Positions 22,940 to 35,670 of a stretch of 64,000 nt of DNA are shown here, one piece after another (within the stretch, counting starts at the first letter, position 1; every line of letters starts with the position of its first letter). The stretch comes from Selaginella moellendorffii (taxonomy: Eukaryota; Streptophyta; Lycopodiopsida; Selaginellales; Selaginellaceae). The notes beneath the pieces are model-generated. The model was not told where the DNA came from. It saw only the letters and a program-made list of their open reading frames with translations, and did not search any database. Location: the NCBI RefSeq assembly GCF_000143415.4, contig NW_003314300.1, positions 929,086-993,085 of the forward strand, read 5' to 3'. The position numbers and the translations under genes are program-made.

Positions 22940-23980
22940 CAGAGCTATCTACACCAACACTTTATCACCAGATAGCGGTCAGCGTATTTCTTTTGTTGTT
23001 CTTGAGCATGCATCAACTTATCCCTCATAGCCATAAGGATAGCAGTCATTTCATCAACCACCTGATTGATAGTCTCCACGCAAGACTTAGCCAACCAAGT
23101 CTGGACTTCGAGGAATAAAGCCATAAGCAGCATAAAAAGGAGCTATGCCAATCGAAGCATGGATGGAACTGTTATAAGCAAATTCCATCAAAGGCAGATA
23201 GTCCTCCCATGCACTAGGGCTTTTATCTGCATAGCTTCATAACATATCCTCCAAAATACGATTTGTTCATTCAGTTTGGCCATCGGTTTCTGGATGATAG
23301 GAGGAACTTCGTCCTAAAATCTCAAATAGACTAGTCCAAAAATGGCTAGTAAATCGGGGGTCTCAATCAGATACAATTGAACGAGGGAGATCATGAATCT
23401 TGAACACATCCTTGATGAATGCCACTTGACTGCCACTGACAGCCTTCTTGCAGGGACGGAAATGAGCAAGTTTGGTCAAGCGATCAACAATAACCAAAAC
23501 TGCATCATTCTTTCGCTGAGTACGTGGTAACTCGGTGTTAAAATCCATCAAAATGGATTCCCATCGTCCTTGTGGAATTCCTAGAGGATGTAACAATCCA
23601 GCAGGGCGCTGTGTATCAAGCTTCGTGCGTTGACACTTCAAGCATCCTTGTACATACATTGTGCATCACTCCTCATGCAGGGCCAAAAATATAATGCTGC
23701 CACTCGCTCATAAGTCTTAATATCATGAGCTTCCCGCAAGATTAGAGTGCGCGTCTCCTTACAATAAGGTACACACAATCGGTCATGAAAATATAAATCA
23801 TCATGGAGAGAATAGTTTTGATAAAGCGAAATCTCAACAGGAGTTCTTTTGTCCTTCTTCAAGCTTTCATAGCATACTTCACTAGAAAGGAAGCTGTAAA
23901 ATTCGTGATAGCCACTGAAATGGCATTCACACATGCTCGTCGACTGAGACCTCTCCAAATCAAGCTGGATGATCAATCCG
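22940..23980 (-). mobile_element. Ty3/gypsy integrase-region fragment of a second lineage
   Basis: On the minus strand 23976-23638 carries the H2C2 zinc-finger region. 23659-23363 carries the integrase core start (GRWESILMDF...VIVDRLTKLAHF). The frame then has a stop inside SIVSD*DPRF, and continues through the catalytic region to AQEQQKKYADR near 23000. No LTRs, RT or gag were found. It differs markedly from elements 1-3, so it is another gypsy lineage. It is truncated and dead. Confidence 0.8.
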
Positions 23981-23999
23981 AAGTTTTAAGTTGAATTAT

Positions 24000-25400
24000 C
24001 TTGTATAGAGAACAAAGTACCACCATCTCACACCAGGTCACTTAGAAATTCTTCATTCATCTCTTCTGTACCTTCTGCAAGGGATCGCTCAGGACGGCCT
24101 TTCAAGCACTCTCTTTGGGAGAGTAGTAGTGGCAGTAGGTCCAGAGAAAGGTCTCAAACTTCTTGTGGTGTGCATGGTCCTCTCTTGCAACAAACCCTCA
24201 ACCCTAGCTGAAGGAAGTTGTAGAAGGTTTATAAAATGTCTTGTTTGTGATGATCTAGGTTCCTGGAATCCTTACATTCCGCTTGTGGACATGAGGAAAA
24301 GTGCAAAAGCTCACATTTTGGTAGTCTAGAAAGAGAGTTTTTTAGGGCACTACTTTGCATTGCAAAGAGCCATTTTCCACCCTTGAAATCGGAGGTCAAG
24401 GAAAAGCTTTGTTGCTGTGCCCAAGAGTAAGGTTTGCTTCTTTTTTTTTTTTTTGTTTACATTTAGGAAATATTTATTTGTAGAAGATTTCATACTTATG
24501 CTCAACTTACTCCTGGAAATGCCTTGGCTATGGCAGCCCCAAGACATTGCAGCCATGCCCGGGATTGTCTTGGCTCAAGGGAGGTAAGTGCCACCAAGCA
24601 TCCTAGCCATGGCTGCAGTTGGCATGTGAAGGCAATCCCCATTGCATCCTAGTCATGGTTGCTAGCATTGCATTTTGGGCTGTGTTAAGCACTAGGTTAG
24701 GATAAAAGGATAAAGAAAAGGCTTTGCAATCAAATGATCACCCCTTTAGCTAGTTAGTTTAACCTTCTCTATAATTGTAGCACATTTTATTTCTCTTTCC
24801 TTAAGCCAACTAGAAAAAAGACAATTGCTTGATAAGAGTGTAGCACATGTGATTATAAAATGAGATTTGGATATACTGTCATTGTAGATTCTTAAAAATT
24901 TGGGGGATATATGGGGATAAAATAGCCACTAAGGGCTCTCTCATTAAATAATTACCCCTTTTCCAGTTGTCTTAAAAGGAAAAAGATAGGGTGCACTACA
25001 TTTTGTATCAGAGGATATGTCTCAGCGAGTACTATCCAATGAGATTGGGCAACTAGTCTTATTATATACGCAAAGATGAAAATGATGATCTAAGTGGGTA
25101 TATATTTAAGTGCTATGACTTCACAATCGTTCCTTGAGTATAAAATTTGGTTACCTTTCGTACTAGATTGTATGAGCTTTTGCTTGGGCTCATAGGATGA
25201 ATTGGAGATGTTCCGTTTGCATGAGTTTGCACTTGGGCTCGTGAAAGAGGTACATTAGCAAATCAAGGTTACACTTTGAGTTGGCAGAATTAATGTTAGC
25301 TTATTGATAGTTTCATGAGTTGTTCCATGTACCATGGGACCTTCCTTGGGTTTGCTATGAGTGGCAAATAGGCTGATCCGTAATTGTTTAGCACGGAACC
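24000..25400. other. Intergenic, no gene recognised
   Basis: Mostly AT-rich with a poly-T run at 24441-24454. Short open frames at 24129-24329 and 24350-24556 lack motifs. Nothing else is supported. Confidence 0.4.
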
Positions 25401-25404
25401 AATG

Positions 25405-25745
25405 GATCTTTCCTATGCATGATTATAAGTGGATCAATTAGGACTATAGAGATTAATCTATTGGTTCAAGTAGTCATTACCTTGCTCTCTTATAAACTTT
25501 TCTTGGATTAGATTGAAGGTAGTGTGAAATCAAGTTTGAGGTTTGGTCAAAAGATGAAACTGAAAAGAGAGTCATTAGGGATGAAGGATTAGACATGTAA
25601 ATCATCTTCTCTTCCTGGAAAAATGATTTGTAACGAGGTGTTAATTCATTGCTTGTATTCATATTATGCAATCAAGAGTCCCTATCTTGATACATATTGG
25701 AAATGGTCTTACAAGTGGTGAATCATTAGATGGATAGTGGTGAAG
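25405..25745 (+). repeat. Unclassified direct repeat, second copy
   Basis: This is the partner of 22390-22740. The two copies bracket the gypsy fragment at 22.9-24.0 kb about 3 kb apart, so they could be remains of long terminal sequences, but I could not show LTR ends. Confidence 0.45.
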
Positions 25746-26104
25746 CACTAAACCATTTTGTCTAGGCTTACTATTAGAAGACTTACAATGCTAGGTTACA
25801 ATGCTCAATTCTTTTCCAAGAAAGAGCTATTGCTCATTGAGTAACTTAGTGTTAAATTAGTTTTGAGTTTGGTTAGAAAGAGAATGACATGAGCTTGTCC
25901 GTATTGTGAACAAAAGTTAGTGATGTTAGGTGTTATAAATTTCTATTGGTGGAATGTGGTATTTATGTTGCATTTTGTTGAATTTAGTTGACACTTAATA
26001 CTCACATAAACCTTGAAGTAATGACATAAGCATTGCTCATGGTATTGCTCAATTGATGATTAAGTCATTGTGATTTTTATATCATATCCATGTGGTGGTC
26101 CGGT

Positions 26105-26560
26105 GCTTTGGCTAAGGATGATGATATTCAACTTAATTGTTTGAAGTTGAGATGTTAGTACCTGTACTATAGTTTTGTCTATGAAGAGGTTATGTACCAA
26201 TATGAGTCCATCTCGTGGTCTTTATTTTAGTTTCAACTAAGTGTTGATCATGCATAGCTAGCCTTTTCAAGGCATACTCAGAGCTGTTGATTAAATGTAT
26301 AAGTGAGCTTATTGCGGTTGAGTTGAATTTGAGTGGTCATTTAGTTTGTGCTTGTTTATGAACCTTTAAGCAAGTTTATCACTGCTAAATCATCATCGAG
26401 TGCAACAAGTGTTAACAGTCCTTGACGAAGTTTATAAGTAATCACTAGTTGCAAAGCAACTAACAATCACTTTTTATCTTGCCTTCACTATAACTAAATA
26501 ATAAACTCGTGTCATCGAGTCATATACTTGTCCAACATGAACATAATACCCCATGTATGA
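26105..26560. repeat. Repeat pair with 30.87-31.2 kb
   Basis: 26105-26345 is inverted at about 30962-31210. The adjoining 26470-26560 occurs in direct orientation at 30870-30960 (shared ATCTTGCCTTCACTATAACT). The two halves have opposite relative orientation, showing a rearrangement. Confidence 0.6.
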
Positions 26561-26705
26561 GATGGTGTTGTGGAGGATCGTGTCATTAAATTTACATGGT
26601 TTTTCCATATTGGCTTATCAACTCTACCTCTGTCAATATCATTTGGTTGTGTTTAGTTTGTAATGTTGGATTTCATTGAGTTTTGGATGTGGTGAATCAC
26701 TCGTT

Positions 26706-27605
26706 GATGATGTGTTATTTGAATCTGAGTGTTATTGGAGGATTGGTCTTAGATACTAAGTATAGTATCTTCGACTTTGGTTAGCTTGGTTGTTAGAGAG
26801 CTTTGAGTGGTGATTCACTTTTGCTTTCTTCTAGCTTTGTCCTAGTGTTGATAGCATTGAAGTGATGCTCTGCCATTGATATTATTAATGTTGAGACTTG
26901 AGTGAAATGAGATGTCTTTCCGTAAGATTGACATTGAGTTTCATTAGTCTCGATGAATATAGTGTTGATAGTTTAGTTGTAGCTTTGTGTTATTAGCATT
27001 CATGCATTTGCTAATTAGCAATTATATTGGCATTCAAACGAGTTGAGTGGCAATTTTGAGTTAATGGTGTTTTAAATGAGATTATTTAGTAGGGGTTAAG
27101 CCTTGGCTTTTCCTTGAAAAGTAATTTAGTCGTGAACAACATTAACTTTACCAAATGAAGAGTTAGTGATTGATATTGAAGATGTTTATGAGTATTACCA
27201 CATATTCACTCCTCATATTACCACATCCACTCCTTGATGATATATTATCTATAGTTGAGTATTATTGAAGGATTAGTCTCAAATATTGAGTAAGGTATCT
27301 TCGACTTTGGTTAGCTTAGTTGTTAAAGAGTTTTGAGTGGTGATTCACTCTTGCTTTCTTTTAGTTTTGTTTTGGTGTTGATCGCATTGAAGCAATGTGT
27401 TGTTGTTGACATTGTTGTTGTTAGGATTTAAATGAAATGGAATGCCTCTCCGTAGGATTGATATTTAGTTTTATTAGTCTCGATGGAGATAGTGTTAGTG
27501 ATTTGGCTGTAACTTTGTGTTATTGGCATTTGTGCATTTGTGCATTTGCTGATTAGCAACTATTTTAACATTCAAATGAGCTAAGTAGCAAATTGAGTTA
27601 ATTGT
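26706..27605 (+). repeat. Diverged tandem duplication, period about 529 bp
   Basis: 26706-27060 and 27235-27605 align over most of their length, including TATCTTCGACTTTGGTTAGC in both. Non-coding and AT-rich. It lies directly left of the candidate TIR element. Confidence 0.6.
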
Positions 27606-27611
27606 TAATTT

Positions 27612-28785
27612 GAGTTGGCCATGGTAGGGCTGAGATGGTGGTTTAGTGGAGCTGGTTATGGTAGTGTAGGCAGCAGGTTAGAGGCAGTCTTGCATCAGCA
27701 TATGTGTTAGTGGCCGTGTCAGTCATGTGCAACAATGTTGTGGTGTGGGGATGTTCTTGTTGCTTACTGGGCTCCACTCTCACGCCAAAGACTCTCATGG
27801 AATGAGTGGAACCCTTATCATGTGGAATATCCCAGGAATCAAGATGTTCTAGCTGTCTCTGCACGTTTGGAAGTTGGTATGTCATGTTCATCCCAGTGAT
27901 CCGGTATGCTCATGGGAAGAGTGTGGTCTGTAGTGTCTGGTTGGGGTGTCAGTCTTGATGGGGAGATTTTTGCGTAGTTTGGCTGTGTTACGTGGGCTGA
28001 GGGTGCTTGTGAGAAGAATGCTTGGATGGCCTTGCGACGAGCTCTTGCCATTGAAGTTGGTTGCTGTGTTGTGTAGTTTGAGTTGGCCGTGGTAGAACTG
28101 AGGTGGTGGTGTAGTGGATCACAGGCAGTAACTCAAAGCAGTGGCAGTCTCCAGTGGTGTGCAACAATGTTGCAGTGTGGGGAGTAGCTCCTTCTCATCC
28201 TTCAAGCCACTCTTCGGCACCGATACTTACAAGAGGATTACACTGTTGCAATGTCCAAGTTATTGGTGGATGCAGCAAAGAGGTCCTGGACATGTATATT
28301 CATCCCAGTGATATGGTATACTTGGCTCAAGAACTATCAGTACATGTTACATCCCAATATCTCACAAATCCATGCAGGGCGCATTCTGCTCATCCAAAGT
28401 GAAGCCGCATCACCTCATTCCCTTGGCAAGGCTTCACGTCCCAGCAAACGAAGGCAAAGCTGTAAATGCTCGAGACACTCATTCTCTTATGTAATGGTGG
28501 TCAGATGGAGCAGTTCATGTAAATGTTGTCCGATGTTCAGAATGCTCAATGGTGTAGCTTGGCAGTCTTTGCATAGGCTAAGGGTGCCCAGTGAGGAGAA
28601 TTCCTGATGGTCTGGTAATGATGAAAGTTGTGTGATATTCTTGTGGTCATGTTTAATGGAGTTTAAGTTGTTCATCGTCTGGAAGAGAAATTTTTTATGG
28701 CTTTGTGACCTGTAAAAGCTGGTGTAGTTTGAGTTCGTGCAGCTCCACTACACCGCCACCACAGCCCTCCACAGCCAACTCCCCC
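27612..28785. mobile_element. Candidate non-autonomous TIR element
   Basis: The ends are inverted repeats of about 42 bp: GAGTTGGCCATGGTAGGGCT... at 27612 and its imperfect reverse complement ending at about 28780 (roughly 80% match with one indel). A third copy of the end sequence, in the left orientation, lies at about 28079, and the two halves (27612-28080, 28080-28620) share further similarity, so this may be two related elements side by side. No transposase or clear target duplication was found. Confidence 0.45.
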
Positions 28786-29275
28786 AAGCTAGACTAGGGA
28801 AAAACCAACCTTGAAAAAAATATAATTAATAAAATTCAAGAGCAAAATTCTAGATGCCCATACTAGGGATTGATGGAGGATCATTCCTTAAAATGCCAAA
28901 ATGCAGGAGAGAAGGAGAAATATAAAAAGAAAAAAAAAAGATACAATGGACTAGCTTTTGACCATGATCTAAATGCACAGTTGAAAACTCAACCCACTAG
29001 TGTTTGTCTTATCCAATTCCCAAAATCATGGAGCTCCACTCATTATCGCCACGAGACAACAATGTTCTTTGAGCTAAACACAAAAAGACAAAATGTTTGT
29101 CTTCCCCGGCACCAAGGAAAAATAACAAGCAAAAAAAAAAAAAGAAAGATGAACATGAGAATGACACAAAGCTGCGCTCATCCTAAGTGCCACAAAGTCA
29201 TAAAGGGAGAAGAAAAACAAGCACTCTTGATAGTTTTTCTGCTGGTGGTCAAGAGCTTTGGATTTCATAAAAGAA
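28786..29275. other. Intergenic, no gene recognised
   Basis: A-rich stretch. The open frame on the plus strand is made of poly-Lys codons and is not credible. It contains the 3' side of copy E. Confidence 0.4.
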
Positions 29276-30286
29276 CTATGAACTAGCAAGATACTTTCTA
29301 AAAGCAATCAAAGATTGCACAATCAAGCATCTAGACCTCTTATCCAGCAGTGCATCACAAGGGTCTGATGAGCCGAACTTTCTGGGACGGAATTTCCTCA
29401 CCTCAGTGACAAAAGTAGGCCTTTGACCTCGTCTCACGCAATGAGCCAAAGCCTTTGTCATGGTGACAAGGTAAAAGGTCGGAAGCGTACCCATGAAAAC
29501 GATTCCTGGAAAAACCATCTGTTCCGACATATCTCCCAAGTCGTGGACTTTATGAAGCCTCTCGTTCTCCTGTACAGCAGCCACTAATTCCGCCAAAAGC
29601 TGAGCTTCAGGATGATGACCTTTGTGCTCCCTGTCGTTGGCCACCTCTGAGCTCTTATCCTCGACAACCAGCATTTTAACTGTGGTAGCTTCATCCTCGA
29701 CTGTGTGATCCGGATTTGCTTCTGTCTTATGATGGGACATCCGCAACGGAATGGTGATTCTGCTCCTTACAGAGCCGCCATTCCTGTCGTAGTGGAAATA
29801 CTCCAACAGCTTCTTGACTAAATCGTCCACACATGACTCGTGCCCCTTGTGCGTTTTTGTGGCAGAGATAATGTCTTTCACCAACAATTCTATGGCACGA
29901 GACCTGAAGGAGATCTCTTTGGTAGAGGAGACCAAGTGAGCCGATGTCATATCTAGATCCAAAAATTCCTGCCATGAGTTACCAAACACCGTGCAAGGGG
30001 GCTCTCCAAAGAAATCTTGAAACGAATTGACCTCAGTGACCTTGAACTTGAAAAATTTGAGTTCCCTCTTACTCCAAGAAGATCCACTGCGGAATCCGAT
30101 TTCTTCTACCTCAGCCTCGCTCTCATCATCCTCCGCCTCACCCTCGCCATGCTCTGCCTCTCCCTCACTATCATCTTCTGCCTCGCCCTTGCCATCCTCT
30201 GGCTCTCTCTCGCCATCCTCTGCCTCTCCCTCCCTATCTTCTTCTCCCTCACCCTCGCTATCGTCTTCAGCCCTCTTCCTCTTCAT
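29276..30286 (-). CDS. Putative nuclear PD-(D/E)XK-like protein (EDK family), copy E
   Basis: Single-exon 336-residue protein with an intact frame. It starts MKRKR (basic, NLS-like), followed by about 55 residues of very acidic tandem repeats (EGEAEDD type). The family domain follows: FKFKVTEVNSFQDFFGEPP, FRSRAIELLVKDIISAT, SVRSRITIPL, then TVEDEATTVKMLVVEDKSS with E-D-K kept, HHPEAQLLAE with Gln kept, and FPGIVFMGTLPTFYL. The acidic tail replaces the KRKRK repeats of copy A, so N-termini vary while the core is constant. Fragment F at 16.1-16.5 kb is its closest relative here. Together with A this is the best candidate for a functional member. Biochemical role unknown. Confidence 0.75.
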   Translation of the reverse strand: MKRKRAEDDSEGEGEEDREGEAEDGEREPEDGKGEAEDDSEGEAEHGEGEAEDDESEAEVEEIGFRSGSSWSKRELKFFKFKVTEVNSFQDFFGEPPCTVFGNSWQEFLDLDMTSAHLVSSTKEISFRSRAIELLVKDIISATKTHKGHESCVDDLVKKLLEYFHYDRNGGSVRSRITIPLRMSHHKTEANPDHTVEDEATTVKMLVVEDKSSEVANDREHKGHHPEAQLLAELVAAVQENERLHKVHDLGDMSEQMVFPGIVFMGTLPTFYLVTMTKALAHCVRRGQRPTFVTEVRKFRPRKFGSSDPCDALLDKRSRCLIVQSLIAFRKYLASS

Positions 30287-30330
30287 GCTGAATGAAACCC
30301 TAAGAATATTGACTTATAGCTGACCATTAA

Positions 30331-30565
30331 AACTCACAGGTCCGACATTGTAAGCTTGTCCAAGTCGCTCCTGGAGCTTTGGATGGTTTCATTCTGCTCG
30401 TTATGCAAATTCATAGGAGCTTTAAGGACAGGGACCACTATCCAGAGGCATTGCTGCGTTTCAGGAGAACCTTGTTCCTCGGGAAGAGGCTTCTTTTGCC
30501 TGGGATTGTGATGCGGAGCACGTTTTACCTGATGGGCCTGGCTTCTCAACGAGAGTCGACCAGTC
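30331..30565 (+). pseudogene. EDK-family fragment related to copies C and D
   Basis: Reads LVMQIHRSFKDRDHYPEA, then LLLPGIVMRSTFYLMG, with the surrounding nucleotides almost identical to C and D but with several internal deletions. It begins within about 45 bp of the start of copy E on the opposite strand, so it lies in that gene's upstream region. Confidence 0.75.
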
Positions 30566-30569
30566 AAGG

Positions 30570-32140
30570 GGTGTTAGGAACCTGGAGGCTTGGTGTGCTT
30601 GGCTGCTTGTGCCTGCAGGGAGTGTAGCCGAACCTTAAGTCCAGTCTAACCCGGGGAGGGGGATTGGGAGAGATTTGGGAATCCGTAGATGGATGGCTAA
30701 CACTCCGTTGCTCGTGCAGTGAGTAGCTGAAACCAAGTAGGACCAAGTAGGAGCTGGTATAATAGGCGGGAACCTTGGCGAGAGAACTTAGCACAATCCA
30801 AGGCAGTGTTGGTCGGATAGACGAGGTAAGCTGGCAAATTTGAAAGGAAAAATTTGTGGCTTACATTTTCATCTTGCCTTCACTATAACTAAATACTAAA
30901 CTCGCGTTATTGAGTCATACACTTGTCCAACATAAACATAATACCCCAGGTACGAGATAAAGGTTCATGGACAAGCACGAACTAAATGATCACTCGAATC
31001 TAACTCAACCGCAATAAGCTCACTAATGCATTTAGCCAACAGCTCTGAGCATGCCTTGAAGAGGCTAGTTATGCATAACCAACACTTAGTCGAAACTAAA
31101 GTGAAGATCATGAGATGGACTCATATCAGTACACAACCTCCTTATAAACAAAGCTATAGTACAGGTACCAACATTTCAACTGCAAACAACTAAATTGGAC
31201 ATCACTATTCTCAGCCAAGGTGCAAGGCCACCAAGACTAAGTCAAGATTAGTGAGAGCTCACTACTCTTATAAAGTCTTAATGAAATGCAAAGTGCAACC
31301 TGCCACCAAACATAACGCTATAGAAGAAAGGCACAAGGGTCACCCTTCATAAAAAAGTGCAATAGCCACTTTTTTACACCAACTCCAAACTCTATCCAAC
31401 TGAATTGTCTTAGCTTCAAAAGTTAGCATCCCTTTCGAGTTGCATCATACAAACTACTTATTAAAGTTTAAGCTAACCAAAGTCAACTCCAACCCTTTTA
31501 TTAGTTTGTACTGGCTTACAAAAATGGAATGGTTTTCGAGCAAAGTGATTAATAGATCTGCCATTGGAAAAGTTTAAGAAAATTTGTGGAAATTTTCCAT
31601 CTTAGAGAAAAAATGACTCTCAATCTAGGAATACAAATTTTCAAAACTCAACTAACTTCCTCCTACCTAAAACTTCACATAAGTTCACCTTAACAAAAAT
31701 TCTCATGATCCAACAATATACTTAAGCATTGAATATCTTTTTTTTTTTTTTTTTGCTCATACTTCCGACATCTAACATTGATATCCTCAAAAATGCAAAA
31801 TGAACATCTAAGGCTTGATCAAGAAGACCATATCTTCAGATATCTACATTGCACTAACACTCTTTTTTAATCACCTTCAAGATCCAATGTGAAACAAAAA
31901 CACTAGCAAAAAAAATGACATGGAAAATCAAGTGTTAAGGAAAATTTCTCATCACTCAAACAACAACATACCACTTTCACTAACACAAATGTTAGTGATG
32001 TCAATGCCTCAACTACACATCTTCTCCATCCAACAATCTACTCCAAGTGCTAACGGATCAACCTATGAGCTATAGCAAATGACAACCTTTTTATGCCATG
32101 TGATATATGCCATGTGTCATATGCTACATATCCAAAGTAC
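30570..32140. other. Intergenic with rearranged repeats
   Basis: 30870-30960 and 30962-31210 repeat sequences from 26.1-26.6 kb (direct and inverted). 31240-32090 is AT-rich with a T run at 31739-31754 and holds nothing I can identify. Confidence 0.45.
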
Positions 32141-32720
32141 AGTGGTGCAAAACTCAAGGTTCAGGACCTTGGGCCACTGAACAAAGAAACAGTGCCAAAC
32201 TCCCAAGCATGGAGCCAAGGAGTGATGGAACTAGACCATGGAACAACTCCCGAGCATACAGCCCAAGGAGTGAAGGGACAGGAGCCCGAAGCAACTTGGA
32301 ACAGTCCTAGAGCAACCAACATCCCAATGCTAAGACTAACACGCAAAACGAAGCCAAATGAAGTTTGGCATTATTTTGACATACCGGTGGCCTAATGCAA
32401 GGATATGGGTACTCCACCAGCTAGCATGGAATGGAACTTGGGCTTAAACACAAGCCAGACGCAGAACAAGGACAGGCACACAAGTGGGAGCTAGACTATG
32501 CCTCAGGTTGGTCGGCCATGCCTGACCTACTCACTATCCCTACTATACATTTGGAACCCCCCATAGCCTCCCTTAGTATCAGGAGTTAGTCTCTGGGACA
32601 AGCTCGAAACTTACTAAATATGGAATATCCCTAGGTTGCGAATTTGGACATGGGACAAACACCATTGTGTTCAGGCCGATCTCTACATACTGTAGATATG
32701 CCAAATAAGCAAATCTGGAC
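32140..32720 (-). repeat. Diverged copy of repeat R
   Basis: Shares GCCACTGAACAAAG and the block around GGCCATGCCTGACCTAC with 11345-11640, in the same orientation as that copy. The short open frames here are not conserved between copies. Confidence 0.5.
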
Positions 32721-33114
32721 ACTTTCCATAAATAGCATTTGGGACCAAAATGAGACTAACACAAAGGGCATAATAGCGAAGGTGTTTGGCAGATATGGTA
32801 AGCTATCATCTAGCGATATTGAGGGACTAGTCTCAATATGTGAAGGTTCTTGTCAAGTCAATGCAAGACAAAGCAAAAGAGAACTAACAAGTGGGGCCAA
32901 GTATGCTAAACTAAATAGACACTTAGGAATTCCTTCCTTATGCTCGTCTGGCCAAGTGTAGATGTAAAGTTCAGTTTACTAACACTTGAATAAGAGGGAC
33001 TAATAAAGGGTCTAGCAATACCAACCTCCTGCCATCGTGGCAGTAAGGTAAGAGTGTCCGTAAGGATTAGCCGACATGTAACTTTCGATACCTGAAGTCA
33101 CATTCATGACATCT

Positions 33115-34149
33115 TGTTAGCACCTTTGCAACTACTATTAGATACTTCCTTCTCAATCGAGTGGTGTTCTAGCATTCTTGTCTAGAGCGGATTCTTTTGG
33201 ATAATGGTCCCACATTTATAGCTGAGGCATTTCATGTTTTGATGTCTCAGTTGGGGATACACTACACTTTCACGAGTGCTTATCATCCACAATTAGACGA
33301 TCTAGTGGAATGGCTCATTCGGACATTTAAAGGGATGATTGGGAAGTATGTAAACTTTTAGCATTTCGATTGGGATGATTATTTGCCATCTTTTAGGTAT
33401 ACATATGTCACAGAGGTGCAGAGTTCTGTTGGTGCTTCACCATATAAACTTCTATATGGTCATGATCCAATATTACCAACAAAGTTGGGTTTACCTTTGT
33501 GATTGCCACAAGCTGCTGATGCTAGGTCGTGGGATCAATATTTGACGAGCATTCATCCACTTGTCCGAGCAGAGTTTGCCAAACACTTAGGCGGCGTATA
33601 AGTGGGACAACAACAGCGTTACAACTCCCATCATCGTCCACCTATAGAATACAAAGTGGATGATTTAGTGTTACTCCATTTTCCCCATCTTACGGTATGT
33701 GGTTTATCCAAGGGGCTCCTTGTGCAGTGGAAAAGACTATATCAGGTGTTGCAGCAAGTTGGACCATAAGTTTATAAAGTTTGGCATGACTCCAGCAGGC
33801 CGATCCTCCAAAAATTGTGCATGTGCAGTGGTTGAAATATTTTATACAAAGGGATCAGGAGCAGTTAATACCATCTATAGATCCGCCAATGCCTCCTCCT
33901 GACGTTCCTCCAGATCCCAGCCCATCTACAAGAGAATTCTAATAGTCTTCCATTATTCCAAGAGGAGGGGATGATGTGAGGGCCAAGTGTACAGCTACGA
34001 TGCCGTATATTAATATTAGCATAGTGGGATTTTGGTAGCCGTCGGATTGGTTTCAATCTGAACCACTCACTCCTATAGATAAGCTAGGGTTTTGGGCTAA
34101 TTAATATGCATATTTTTTGCATTCCCTTTCCATATTCCAAGCACCCACA
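33115..34149 (+). mobile_element. 5'-truncated Ty3/gypsy element 3 with 3' LTR
   Basis: 33115-33950 matches the integrase core and C-terminal region of elements 1 and 2, with many stops. The polypurine tract AAGAGGAGGGGATGA follows, then a 3' LTR at 33975-34149 (TGTGAG...CACCCACA). gag, protease, RT and the 5' LTR are absent. The most decayed of the three copies. Confidence 0.85.
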
Positions 34150-34305
34150 TATGTATATATATATACATATACATATACATATATATACATACACACACAT
34201 ACATATACATATACATACATATATATATACATATATATATACATACATACATATACACACATACATACAAATACATATACACATACATACATATATATAT
34301 TGGAT
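34150..34305. repeat. TATA/CATA microsatellite
   Basis: About 155 bp of alternating (TA)n and (CATA)n units directly after the LTR of element 3. The overlapping open frames rich in Tyr, Ile and Thr/His are artefacts of the repeat. Confidence 0.95.
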
Positions 34306-35670
34306 TTGCTTTAGGAAGTGAGACATTAAAATTCATATTTTACAACTATGATATTTGTAAAATGATGTAAATAATTCCTTCTAGCAATGCCAGAATATAG
34401 GGCCTCTTGGAAGACTTAGAGATCTCTCCATAGCAGTGTAAATTGCAAGAGTTCTTTCACAATTTTCTGATTGAAAGTTTTATACATGATTAAAAAAGAT
34501 GAAGATGTATTATCTTTATAAAAATTGTCTAATATAATGGCAAGTACAAACAAAATCATATATTTATTATTAAATCCTAAAACAATATCAGACCAAACAT
34601 CTAATCTTTCACTTCCATCTATATACTACATCTATGGCATCAGAATTTGTAGGTTACCAAGTTTGTACTCTTTTTTTAATTGAGATTTAACCTCATTATA
34701 TATATTTCCAATGAAAAGAAAATCACTATCTTATGGCAAATATAGGAATGAGCCTAACTTAAAGATCAAAGCTCTGCCTTAAATTTAGCCTCAGCCCCCA
34801 GATTGATTGCTAGAAATATTGTTAGATTGAAGTTCTGTGTTTTTATATCTTTATAAAAGACTCTGGTATAATTCTAGCAAAATTTTGCAACAGAAAACCA
34901 CCATGAAGTGTCAAGAATTAGCAAGAAAAACTAATGGCTTGAATAAAATTTTCTTGTATCAGTTTTGACTATTCTGGTTGAGATCTATTGTCATACATTC
35001 TTGGACATCAGAACGTCAAATTCATCATCACATCATCAAATCCCAAGAACATCCTTAGATGTGGATATGGATCTCCTTAGAAACTCAATCTCATTTGAGA
35101 AGTGAAAAACATCAATTGGAAGGCTTATCTTTCCTAGTTGTAGTTGATTTGATTTATGTTTTACCTTGTGTTATTTAAACTTCTTGTTAATTATTCATGG
35201 TTTATTATCTTTTATTACATGATAAATAAATAATTTACTGCATGTTGCATATAGTAATTGCTTAGTAATGTTATTTTAGTTTAGTATTATTTATGAATCC
35301 AATTGATCAATGTGTTATTCAATTAAGAATTCTCAAATTTTGGCTGAAAGAGAAGTTCAAATGAAACCACATTGACTGTTTTATGCTCCAACTCTACTTT
35401 TTCATATTTTAGATTGTTGAAGCATCATGTCTCATCATGTTTAAGTTGTTATCATAATTATAAATATGTTTATAATTTATAATACTGTAGATTATGAAAT
35501 ATCTAGTAAATTTTATAATAAAAAACATGTTTATTAATAAAATAAAATATAAAATTAATCTAAATGAATAAATAAAATGGTAAAATATCCCAAAATATCC
35601 AAACATATTTTATGTATTTACTATAGGTTTTCTTAAGCAAACCAAAATCCCAATAAAAAAATAAATGGAT
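34306..35670. other. AT-rich intergenic DNA
   Basis: No gene, RNA or mobile-element signature was recognised on either strand. 35450-35640 resembles AT-rich flanks near 9.8-10.1 kb. Confidence 0.5.

Noticed and set aside
22390-25745. The 22.4 and 25.4 kb direct repeats as LTRs of the gypsy fragment between them
   Set aside because: Similarity is only moderate, no TG...CA ends, primer site or polypurine tract were found, and RT and gag are absent.
28870-29286. 138-codon plus-strand frame rich in Lys
   Set aside because: Depends on poly-A runs and shows no domain; it lies in the 3' flank of copy E.
32093-32961. Frames of 100 and 105 codons
   Set aside because: They are inside a diverged copy of repeat R and are not open in the other copies.
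34084-34336. Several overlapping frames of 60-80 codons on both strands
   Set aside because: They are products of the TATA/CATA microsatellite; residues are almost only Tyr, Ile, Thr, His, Val, Met and Cys.
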